Shown: positions 1 to 8,720 of the stretch, piece after piece | How the letters are laid out: each line of letters begins with the position of its first letter | How positions within the stretch are numbered: the stretch's first letter is position 1 | NCBI GenBank assembly: GCA_030180075.1 | Contig: JASNJN010000169.1 | Location: 1-22,075 of the forward strand | Length of the DNA: 22,075 nt | Direction of reading: 5' to 3' | From: Mikrocytos mackini | Lineage: Eukaryota > Endomyxa > Ascetosporea > Mikrocytida > Mikrocytiidae | The notes under the pieces: model-generated | Database searches by the model: none | What the model saw: the letters and a program-made list of their open reading frames with translations, nothing else | Told to the model about the DNA's origin: nothing | Translations under genes and position numbers: made by a program

Positions 1-30
1 ATAAGGAGTTGCTGTGTTTGATTTCGTGTG

Positions 31-1054
31 GTTAGTGGACATTTTGATAGTAGAATTACATTGATAATGGACTAATTTTCATCGATATTCGAACATGTTG
101 GAAAATTAATTTTCTAAAAATTATAAAAATTATTGCTAAATTTTATTTCTAATAAGTTTTTTAGACCCAACTTATATTTATTATGACTTAAAATCTATTA
201 ATTTGACAAAATTTATATGTTTCAAAATTTAAAATTTGGTTAATGGAGTAATGTAAAAAAATTATTCTGATCTTAATATTTCATCACATTTAGCCCAAAA
301 CTCTTTTAAGATCCCTTTATAGTGTTTATAAAAACGCTTTAAAGATTGGTTTGAATATAAAATATTCTATCATTCATATAGTCTAATCCCAAAATCCAAA
401 ATTTTAATTAATAGTTGTACATTTCAACATCCATCAAATCATTAATATAATTTCGAATTTAAACGATTTATCTATCTTTAAAGATCTGTTATTTCTATTT
501 CTTCATTTTTTTTTAATAAAGAAGATAAAGAAATAATTAATTAATTNATNNTTTCTTTATCTTCTNTANTAAAAAAAAATGAAGAAATAGAAATAACAGA
601 TCTTTAAAGATAGATAAATCGTTTAAATTCGAAATTATATTAATGATTTGATGGATGTTGAAATGTACAACTATTAATTAAAATTTTGGATTTTGGGATT
701 AGACTATATGAATGATAGAATATTTTATATTCAAACCAATCTTTAAAGCGTTTTTATAAACACTATAAAGGGATCTTAAAAGAGTTTTGGGCTAAATGTG
801 ATGAAATATTAAGATCAGAATAATTTTTTTACATTACTCCATTAACCAAATTTTAAATTTTGAAACATATAAATTTTGTCAAATTAATAGATTTTAAGTC
901 ATAATAAATATAAGTTGGGTCTAAAAAACTTATTAGAAATAAAATTTAGCAATAATTTTTATAATTTTTAGAAAATTAATTTTCCAACATGTTCGAATAT
1001 CGATGAAAATTAGTCCATTATCAATGTAATTCTACTATCAAAATGTCCACTAAC
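31..1054. repeat. Perfect 1-kb palindrome (two 512-bp arms, no spacer)
   Basis: The left arm (31-542) and right arm (543-1054) are exact reverse complements over every segment I compared. Paired positions sum to 1085, so the axis lies between 542 and 543. Five ambiguous bases (547, 550, 551, 566, 569) sit just right of the axis, exactly where the mirror predicts ordinary bases. The outer ends read GTTAGTGGAC and GTCCACTAAC, and the flanks do not match each other. No ORF of note lies inside. It may be a genuine fold-back element, an inverted duplication, or a fold-back chimera from amplification, sequencing or assembly. The lack of any arm divergence and the Ns at the axis make an artefact a serious possibility. 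Confidence 0.93.
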
Positions 1055-1600
1055 CCAATATTTACTGTAATATATATTTTAAAATTTTTTAATTTTCAGT
1101 AAAAATGCGGAACAACCCAAACTACAACAATAAACTTTTCAGTCGGCAAACAGGCCGCAAGATAGCCAAAGGCACGGAAAACCATTTAATCGGAAACCAC
1201 GACATGCATTTTGTTTAACATCATATATAAAACAACATTTGATTAAATATGCGGTGAACATAATTAAACTTTTATTATATAATGTACCAATCTGCTTTCA
1301 AAACTTTTTGTATGGCCTTATTTTAAGTTTGTTCGAACATACCAGTCGTTTTTACGGCGTAATGTCGATCCCTAGCTCTTTTTATTTTATTTTAGGAGGG
1401 GCAAGGGGCAACCTTCCTAAAACATGAAATTTTAAAATTTACGTGATTTTGAGGTGACAATCGTCAAATCGCGTTGAAAACATCTCAAAAGTGCTATTGT
1501 TGTTTAATATCGCTCAAAAATCATTTAAAAACTATCTAAATATTAATTATTATTTGTATAAAATGTTTTTTAGCAGATTAGTATGTTATTTCGTTTTATT
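1055..1600. other. AT-rich stretch without a supported gene
   Basis: The only coding-like piece is a 37-codon reading frame at 1105-1218 (+), starting MRNNPNYNNK. It is less AT-rich than its surroundings and may be a fragment of a former element gene. Just before it, TTTACTG at about 1063 and CAGTAAA at about 1097 are inverted copies. Plus-strand ORFs here are short and hydrophobic because the strand is T-rich, and I do not regard them as genes. Confidence 0.4.
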
Positions 1601-3045
1601 TACTGTTGTATTCATATTTTCAAAATATATAGTATTCTGTTTTGTGTTATGTGTTCATTGAACATCCAAAGTCTGGTTTATCATTGTTATATGTTGGTAT
1701 CTTCAAGAAATTATTGTTATTCTTCATTCCCCATTTTCTTTCTTAATGGAATTTGTATCTTTTAGTTTCTTGAAATGCTTAATTTCCATAATTTCTGATA
1801 TCATATTTCTTTTTAAGTTAACTAGAGTAATACTGTCGAACATATAAACCCTATCCATGGTGCTGCTTATAACTTTTTCCAGTTTTGATTCACAGTTATT
1901 TTGATTTCTTCCAAGCTGTTTGTTATGTTTATAACTTCATCACTTTCGTCATTATTTTCTTTGCTTGCATTTTGATCTACTTTTCACTTTCATACATTTC
2001 CGTTCTCTATATCTCTTTAACACTATCTTTGCTATCTTTAGTTTCCTTCTTCAGTTTGTTGTTTCTAATACTGGTACTGTTGAGTTTATGGATACTATTT
2101 ATTCTATTGTTTAAATTAATAATCTATCTTAAACCCATGTTTTGGGCGAAAAAGACAGTTGATAATTGTTAGGTCCAAGTCTTTCACAAATTTCTCGAAT
2201 ACACCAAGAAAGTCTATGCCAGAGAATATTCTCATCATGTTGTTCTTAAAGAACCTTCCTTAGAAACTGAGAAATGTCATGTTTGAGTTCTACACACTCG
2301 TCCTTAAATCTCACGCTTTTATTAAGTCAAGTGAACTTAAATAATTAGTAGCATATGATTAATTTTGGATATTGTTGTTACCCTTGTTTTCCGCTTTGCT
2401 AATAGATGGTGCTTGCTTTTTAACATAATGTATGCTAATTTTGATAAACCATTTTCTTTCTAATTAATTTGGGGGTTATGGAAGTAAACCCCCGATTTTT
2501 AGATGTGTTTGTACTCTAGTTCGTACCAAAGGGGCTATGTTTGTATGTATAAAAGAATTTTCACGAGCAGCTTCAATATGTTCTTGTAAACTCGTGTTAC
2601 TTCATTCAAAATCATGCCTTTCAATTTGTTTTAGATTCTGATATCAAATAAAGATCTTCGACATTTGTGTTTTGTCTTTTATTTCCCAGTGTCTTGTGAT
2701 ATGTGGCCGGTATTTGGGACATCAGCAAAAAGGTCTTGGGTGTATCGCGATCCACAAGAGTAACCCCAAGTGTCTTATTGTCATCGTTAGTACACAGCCC
2801 TCTTCTTCCTTGTCAGGTCTTTAGATATATATGTGTGCATAGTATTCCCTACTTGTATTAGTTTGAAATTCTTTGAAACGTGTTAACCTGTTCATTGTAC
2901 CTTCTGGAGTCGTGTTTTATGCTTACATAAAGAACAAACGAGCCAGAAAATATAAATTCGTCAATGTAAATAGCTCTGTTTAGAACATCGATCCCAGTTG
3001 TAATTTTCACAAGAAGCTATTCATAGTTTGGTGTAGAAGGGGTAC
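1600..3045 (-). pseudogene. Heavily decayed minus-strand protein gene, family unknown
   Basis: Read on the minus strand, the region contains a chain of coding-like pieces broken by stops and frame changes. The clearest are 3016-2861 (52 open codons, e.g. NRAIYIDEFIFSG) and 2812-2624 (63 open codons, e.g. TLGVTLVDRDTPKTF). They are in the same frame, with three stops between them. Further pieces follow in shifted frames: about 2620-2540 (NEVTRVYKNILKLL), about 2330-2130 (MRIFSGIDFLGVFEKF), about 2110-1880 (Asn/Lys/Glu/Ser-rich) and 1858-1724 (MDRVYMFDSITLVN, 44 codons and a stop). Composition (Lys, Asp, Glu, Asn, Ser) is that of a protein. The opposite strand gives only oily T-rich ORFs, best read as antisense shadow. 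No domain was recognised, and several unrelated fragments cannot be excluded. Confidence 0.45.
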
Positions 3046-3427
3046 TTTATAGTAGTTAGAATGGTTGTGTGGCTTCTTCCATCGAACGACGTTTCCCAAA
3101 GAAAGTTGACAGGCATATGATCTTAATTCCAAGCCATATTTGCATCTCAAAATTTGAAAATTTTATTTTTGAAAAGATAAGTATCATAGCCAGCCGAACT
3201 ATATTTTACAGGCAGGAAACTACCATCAATATATCAATGCTATTTGTCCGGCCAATCAATTTAAACAAAAATACACCATACAGAGACACAAAAATGTTAA
3301 TTCTTTAAGCAAATAAAACAAAAAGCGATTTTTGAGTTTGTATATATTCCAATAATTACTTAATACACAGGGAAAGGTTATTGCCGGTAAAACCCTATGT
3401 CAAGCCATTTAAATAATATAGATATTC
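3046..3427. other. Intergenic, nothing recognised
   Basis: An open frame at 3069-3308 (+) has only a GTG to start from, no convincing composition and no recognisable motif. No terminal inverted repeat for the adjacent MULE was found here. Confidence 0.4.
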
Positions 3428-4931
3428 CTACTCGGTCTCGCTATCCTCAAAATAATCCGCAAACTCAATTATTCTCCCATGTTTAAACCAATCGATATCT
3501 GATAAATCACCAAAGTCGTTGGAGTCCATGAAGTAGTTGTAAAGTTTGTTCGCTTTGACTTCCCTTTCAATGTAGTTGCATTCTGTATTTTTTTTCTTTC
3601 TGGGAGAAGTTATACGGGTACAGTAGGCGTCAAATTCATTACTGGTTATTCTCTTTAATATTAGAGCCAAGTAAGAAATCTTGGGCTTCTTAATGCCTAC
3701 CTGATCGTTAAGTTTTTTGTGAAAATGCTCACACACATTGTTAGTTAAATGTGGCTCAAAAATAAAGTTTTCTCCGAAATTCCAGGTATTCTCATAAGAA
3801 ATCCATGTTCTTTCGAAGTAGTTTATAAACTTTACATACTTCCTCTGTGTTTCCGTGGGTGTTTCATTGTTTGTTAAACATTTTAGAAAATTAATTTTTA
3901 ATTTTCTAAAAAGTTGTTTTCGCTGGAACTCGTCTAGGAAGGGAAATTCTTTCAATACACTAATAAAAGTAAATGTTATTTTCTTGTGCGGCTTTTTATA
4001 AAGTCCCTCGCCACGACATTTTTTCCAGATTGCTTTTATGTAGTGAAATAAGCAACCTTTGAATTCAACATCGCCAAAAACGCTTTGTATCGATGCATAC
4101 AAGCTTTTTTCAAAGTCTGAGTGGACTAACTTCCAGTTCACTTGGAGATCCATAGTACTTAAATAATTTCTTAAAAAGTTTAAATATGGAAATGTAAATG
4201 TTTAAAGTCTTCGATGTGACCATTATAAATACAACCGGGACAATGGTTGAAGTAAATGTGTCAAGTGCATGGATGGTTAAAAGTTGGTAAAATCCAGCCG
4301 GACTAGACTTAAACGTCCCATCAATAAAGAGTTGGGTGCTTTGGGAAAGTATCTTAAGTTGGAAGTGTTTAGAAAAGATTAAATAGGATTCTATTGTTTG
4401 TTTTTTGGGGTTGTATATCTTTGAAAAGTTAATACAAAATGGTGTCTCGCCCGAAGAGTGGTTGTTGTTCTGAAGAGCTATAGTCATCTTAAAGGGGTCA
4501 TTAAGAAAAGAAGAGTTGCTTTCAAGTTTCTCGGTACGCGTTCTTGCGAGTAAATATTTTGTTTGAGTTTCAGAAAATTTTAAATTATTGTTTTTGAAAT
4601 TCTCTACATGGAATGACAAGGGTTTGTTTAGATTGTACTCAATGAGATTGATAGCTTTTCTCTCCTCTGCGCTATATCTTGGGTTGTGCTCACCCAAACT
4701 AGCCAATAGACCATTTTCCACGGGACCACATGTATGGCAATTTACTATCCTTATGGGCTTTCTTTGGTCACTATTCTTAGCTAATTCTGCAATTGAAAAG
4801 TGTACAATCACATTGCATTTGGATCTATGAATACATCTATATGAATAGATATTATTCTTAAGCTGGGTTTTTAACTTGTAAAATTTATCATTATGAACTA
4901 ATTGGTTGGGAATCTCTTCTTTATTATTCAT
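3428..4931 (-). pseudogene. MULE (Mutator-like) transposase, one frameshift
   Basis: This is a DNA-transposon transposase that would cut and paste a Mutator-like element. The 5' part (4931-4110, 273 codons) has a FLYWCH-like zinc-binding N-terminus at residues about 13-70 (YRCIHRSKC, NCHTCGP). It also has the first catalytic Asp in LFIDGTFKSSP (D204). The 3' part (4153-3428, 241 codons) is in another frame and carries the second Asp (HSDFEKS, D13), the family CxxH signature (GCLFHYIK) and the third acidic residue in TNNVCEHFHKKL (E142). The DDE set and signatures are therefore all present but split between frames, with the break near 4150-4160. The internal ATG at 4153 is a by-product of the shift, not a real start. 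No convincing terminal inverted repeats were seen. A sequencing indel or recent inactivation would both explain the break. Confidence 0.85.
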
Positions 4932-4992
4932 TTAAAACAAATTTTATTTTATATAAAATGAACTATTTAAATAAATATAAACTAAAACATTA

Positions 4993-5605
4993 TAATTAAA
5001 CCCTGTTTTATATACAGTATGATGAAATTGTGAAATAATGTGGAATATACTGAAAGTTTTTCTTTAAAATTTTAAATTTAAAATATAATTGAAATAAAAT
5101 ATTTCTCGCCGAGGAATGCATAATAATCATATCTTTACATACAATACCACGATAACTATTATTTTATATTATTTAACTAATCTTAATATTCAGATAAATC
5201 GAAAAATCGCTTCCGGAAAATATGAGGCTGGCCCAAATCTGGTCTAGCCCAAAATTTATCCTTTCTCGTAAAATAGCCTAAAACTTTGTTTAATTATGAC
5301 ATAGATAAACTCCAAATTAGAATCAAATTTTAATGATAAATTTTGATTAAAATGAAATTTTTTTACGAATTGATTATAGAAATATTTTTTGTAGTCAACC
5401 TACTATAATTCTAATTACTTCACATATAGACGATTTTATATTATTATATCGTGTTTATAAGATATATTTTGCGAAATTTAGACCAAACTATGAACTCATT
5501 CAAAAATTTTTTTTGAAATTTAGTGACTTTGGGCATTTTTGCCTGTTTTTTAGTGATTATAAGCGTAGTTTCTTATAAAAACATGACTATACACGGGTTT
5601 GACTG
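4993..5605. mobile_element. Possible degenerate Tc1/mariner-type element
   Basis: The right edge is suggestive: on the minus strand, starting at 5605, the sequence reads CAGTCAAACCCGTGTATAG next to a TA (5606-5607). That is the CAGT-type end of a Tc1/mariner element, and it abuts the point where Ty3/gypsy pol coding sequence resumes. A poorer left end, TAATTAAACCCTGTTTTATA, begins near 4993 beside TA (4991-4992). The interior is AT-rich with no ORF. Only the AAACCC core is shared well, so the left boundary is weak. Otherwise I see nothing in 4932-5605. Confidence 0.3.
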
Positions 5606-6329
5606 TACGCAGACCAAGAAGGAAAAGTTATAATTCCAAACGAAAACAAAGTAGAGTTCTTAAAACATATTCATATTAAATTAGGACATCCAGGAATGGC
5701 CAAATTTTATCAGAGTATAAAGGATTTTTATAACATTGAAAAACTTTCAAACACAATTAACAACCTAGTGAAGGGTTGTAAAGAATGCCAGACATGCAAA
5801 TCCAACAGCTACAAAGAAGGGAAGTAGCCGGCTATCTCGAGGCAGAGGCACCAATGACAAAAATAAGCATGGGCCTCTTCGGACCCGTCGATTTATCCGA
5901 ATACGATTCATTTGGAAAGATTTACTTATTAACTATAAGCGACTTATTCAGTAGGTATTCAAAGGTTATTGTGATTGACGGCATAACAGGGGAAGACGTG
6001 AAGGAAGCCATCGAGAGGAATTGGCTCCAAGAATTCCCCATTCCCGAGCAAATACTCAGCGATAATGACCCACAGCTCGTTTCGAACCATTTAAAACAAT
6101 GTGCCTTAAATAGAGGAATTAAAATGACACCAACGAAAACGTATAATCCGAATGGTAATGGAATAAGCGAACGGATTAATATTACCATCGGAAACATATT
6201 ACGGATGAATAAAAACCAGAAGATACAGGAATTAGTGAAAGTTATGAAGGATTGAATAAACGTAACAACAAATAGAACCCTACGAACTAGCCCTGAACAG
6301 ATTATATATGGTAAATCCTCAATAGACGT

Positions 6330-6756
6330 GTTTGAAACAGGGTGGGGAAGTTTTTGACACATGGTTTAAACCATGGTGGTTTAAACCGGATATTACCGTC
6401 ACGTCATAAACCTTTTTGACACCAAAAATGTCAAAACCCCCGATTTATAGAGGAAAATATTTTCGGCATTTTCAGATTGGCAATTTCGGACTTTTGAGGT
6501 AAAAATAAATTCGGGTTTTAAGGTCGCGAAATCGATCATGAATGGATCATTTTGAAAATTTCGAAATGTATAATTCTTGTTAGTTGCTATATTACACATA
6601 TCTAATCATCTTTTCTGATAATTTAATCATATTTCAAAAATAATTTTTCAAATTTCAAATTTTGGTTTTAACCTTTAAAACCAGTTTTCTCCGGTTAAAA
6701 CCACTGTCATGTCTAAAAGGGTTTTTGACTGTCCAAAACCCCACCCTGGCTTGAAA
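6330..6756. mobile_element. hAT-type MITE A with its target duplication
   Basis: The element spans 6338-6748 (411 bp). Its ends are CAGGGTGGGG and CCCCACCCTG, a perfect 10-bp inverted repeat. Subterminal copies of a GGTTTAAACC-like motif lie near 6364-6389, with related sequence near 6663-6705. It is flanked by GTTTGAAA (6330-6337) and GCTTGAAA (6749-6756), an 8-bp duplication with one mismatch. CAG ends and 8-bp duplications are typical of hAT elements. There is no transposase ORF, so it is non-autonomous. It sits in the integrase gene between the core and the C-terminal domain. The ORFs seen inside are chance. Confidence 0.88.
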
Positions 6757-6919
6757 AAAGATGCCAGATTGATAACGAACTTATCAAGAATCGAATTAAA
6801 ATTGATGCAGAAAAAGAAATTCAATCGAGGAATAAGAAAAGGAATACTAATGTGGTGATTACAGTGGGGGATAAAGTATTCCTAAAGAAGCAAAACAGAA
6901 CAAAACTGGATGTCTTTTG

Positions 6920-7650
6920 GTTAGGACCAGGGTTCGGCAAATTCGGGATGTTGTAAAACACAGAATAATCCAAGGAATCAAGGGCAAATTTTTGGATTCT
7001 GTCTTTTTTGTATTTTCGAAAAATATTCAAACACTTTCAACGTTGGTTGATGTGAAGTTGTTTCCCAATAATAATATGATCTTAAACACACGTGGAAGGA
7101 ATTATTCGATGAATAGTAACTAAACAATAAATATTTTAATAATTTAAGGATTTTCATTTGGATGCTTTGTGTTTTTGAAAAAAGTTTTATTTATCTTCCA
7201 TAAAACCCTTATTTAATTTTTCGAAACAACCCATATTCGTACCAAGACACCACAAAGTAGGCCCATTTCGGGCTAGGCGAGTTTAGGTAACATATAAATT
7301 AATTTTGCATTTTACTGTATTTTACATCATAAATTTCAAAAATTATGTGGTTCAGATATCTCACATGCGAGGACTTTGAAACTTATTTTATATAGAAAAC
7401 TCAGATCTTCAACATATGTCATTTTTGAACATTTTGCGCAACAAATTTAATTTTTTTGTGTTTTTGCTACTCATGAAATGTTTGAAAAATATTTTTGAAA
7501 ATATTTTTTTGTTCCCCAAACAATGCCTACTTTTCATTTTGTTTAGAAAATTTTCTTTTCAAAAATTTAACCACCAAAAAACTTAAGACGGAACAAACCA
7601 ATGAATCGACCCCCAAAAAAACACGGAATTTGCCGAACCCTGGTTAGGAC
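6920..7650. mobile_element. hAT-type MITE B with perfect 8-bp target duplication
   Basis: The element spans 6928-7642 (715 bp). Its ends are CAGGGTTCGGCAAATTC and GAATTTGCCGAACCCTG, a perfect 17-bp inverted repeat. GTTAGGAC is repeated exactly at 6920-6927 and 7643-7650. The inside is AT-rich with no meaningful ORF, so the element is non-autonomous. The insertion lies between the Gly and Pro codons of the integrase GPY/F motif. Element plus one duplication is 723 bp, a multiple of three, but it brings in stop codons. Its ends differ from those of MITE A, so it is a separate family. Confidence 0.95.
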
Positions 7651-7816
7651 CTTACAGTGTCCTTGGAGTCAAAGGAAAAGGAGGAAATTCTATCTTAATC
7701 CAGAATAACAACTACAGAGAGTGGCATAATATAAAGAATGTCCATAAGTGGAAGATAGGAGAGAGTCAGAATGACGCATTATGGGCTAGTAATGTTCAAG
7801 ATTAATTGGAGAGATA

Positions 7817-8195
7817 TACAGTCAAAGAACTTAATTAGTGGACAGTTGAACTTAATTAGTGGACAGGTGAAATTAATTAGTGGACAAGTGAAATTAATTA
7901 GTGGAAAATTTTATAAATGATTTTTTAATTAATTTTTGATACAAAACTTTATAAAATTCAAGTTGTCCAAAGTTTTTAATTATTTTTATTTTCCAAAATT
8001 AGTTTCCTATATTCTTGTATCAATTTCGTTCAAAAATATTGGAAATATAAATGAATAAATAAATATATAATCGATTTAATTAAAATAAAAATCATTTATA
8101 AAAATTTCCACTAATTAATTTCACTTGTCCACTAATTAAGTTCAACTGTCCACTAATTAAGTTCAACTGTCCACTAATTAAGTTCTTTGACTGTA
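7817..8195. mobile_element. Tc1/mariner-type MITE with iterated inverted repeats
   Basis: The element spans 7819-8193 (375 bp), starts CAGTCAAAGAAC, ends GTTCTTTGACTG and is flanked by TA on both sides (7817-7818, 8194-8195). CAGT ends with a TA duplication fit the Tc1/mariner superfamily. The inverted repeats are about 105 bp long and nearly perfect. Each is built from roughly four copies of a 21-nt unit containing TTAATTAGTGGACAGTTGA. There is no ORF. It lies 13 bp past the stop codon of the pol remnant. The iterated units may be repeated transposase-binding sites; that is inference. Confidence 0.92.
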
Positions 8196-8492
8196 TAACT
8201 AATTATTATTTTAAAAAATCTTAAAACATGAGACCTGAATATAATAGGCCACACGGCACAAAGGTTATTTTAAACGTTGTGAAACAACATATGCAATTAT
8301 CAGACAAACCAAGGAATTTTTCGATATTTTGTTTTCTAATTCCCCCACTCGTATGTAGCTGGTCTTATAGAAAGGGATAAATACCGTAATCAACGCGCAG
8401 AGCACGCCACTTATCCTGAAAAGGGGTGTAATTTTTTATTAGAGCCCTTGTATCAACTCTTGTACATCCAACTTTTTCAAATTTTAAATTTT
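8196..8492. other. Short spacer, no gene seen
   Basis: I find no ORF, tRNA or repeat here. If the pol copy was ever complete, its 3' LTR would have lain in this area, but I cannot identify LTR borders. Confidence 0.35.
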
Positions 8493-8720
8493 ATGAAAAA
8501 ACAACAAACTCATTACCGTCTACAGCCAACATCTATACATGCTGTGGGTTTCTCCAACAATGGAGCCAACTATTATCAGGATATAAGAATAATTGAAACC
8601 CCATATAACGATGGATTTGACACATTTCTGGAAGATAATGCATTTATTACTGACATACAAAATAGTTATCCAACTAAAAAGGATATGCACAAACTAACCA
8701 CAATATGTCATCTATTTTAG
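8493..8720 (+). CDS. Small ORF upstream of the P-loop ATPase
   Basis: This is a 75-codon frame starting at the first ATG (MKKQQTHYRLQPTS). The open frame extends upstream only to a TTG. Its 3' end overlaps the next ORF by 16 bp in a different frame. It has no signal peptide and no domain I recognise. Composition is protein-like (Asn, Tyr, Asp, aromatics). It could be a separate small gene, the N-terminus of the downstream protein displaced by a frameshift, or a chance ORF. The upstream frame of the ATPase is closed by a TAA only about 30 bp before its ATG, which slightly favours a displaced N-terminus. Confidence 0.4.
   Translation: MKKQQTHYRLQPTSIHAVGFSNNGANYYQDIRIIETPYNDGFDTFLEDNAFITDIQNSYPTKKDMHKLTTICHLF

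Larger units (their letters stand above)
5606..7805 (+). pseudogene. Ty3/gypsy-type integrase (3' end of pol), interrupted
   Basis: The integrase joins retrotransposon cDNA to host DNA. The zinc-binding HHCC region is at about 5663-5789 (GHPG and CKECQTC). The frame changes near 5822, and the catalytic core follows in another frame. The second Asp (codon 6061-6063, LSDND) and the Glu (6169-6171, GISER) are present with exactly 35 residues between them, as in D,D35E integrases. The usual first Asp is replaced by Gly (5872-5874, ISMGLFGP). A TGA at 6253-6255 interrupts the core's C-terminal side. Two MITEs then split the gene (6338-6748 and 6928-7642). With them removed, coding continues through GDKVFLKK and a GPY/F motif to a TAA at 7803-7805. 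No reverse transcriptase or LTR was seen, so this is a truncated dead copy. Confidence 0.9.

Noticed and set aside
1885-2172. Plus-strand 95-residue oily ORF that looks like a multi-membrane protein
   Set aside because: It is T-rich antisense of an A-rich, Lys/Asp/Ser-rich decayed coding stretch on the minus strand. The hydrophobicity follows from base composition.
2471-2493. GGGGGTT/AACCCCC hairpin, terminator-like
   Set aside because: A single small hairpin inside the decayed region; intrinsic terminators are not expected in a eukaryote.
2550-2720. TATAAAAG, AATAAAG and TG-rich sequence suggesting a solo LTR with a primer-binding site
   Set aside because: No direct repeat partner or target duplication was found, and the stretch reads as a 63-codon minus-strand coding fragment instead.
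5922-6362. Minus-strand 146-residue ORF
   Set aside because: It lies opposite the integrase core, whose D35E spacing and motifs establish the real strand.
6917-7123. Plus-strand ORF at the start of MITE B
   Set aside because: It crosses the element border defined by the inverted repeat and duplication, so it is chance.
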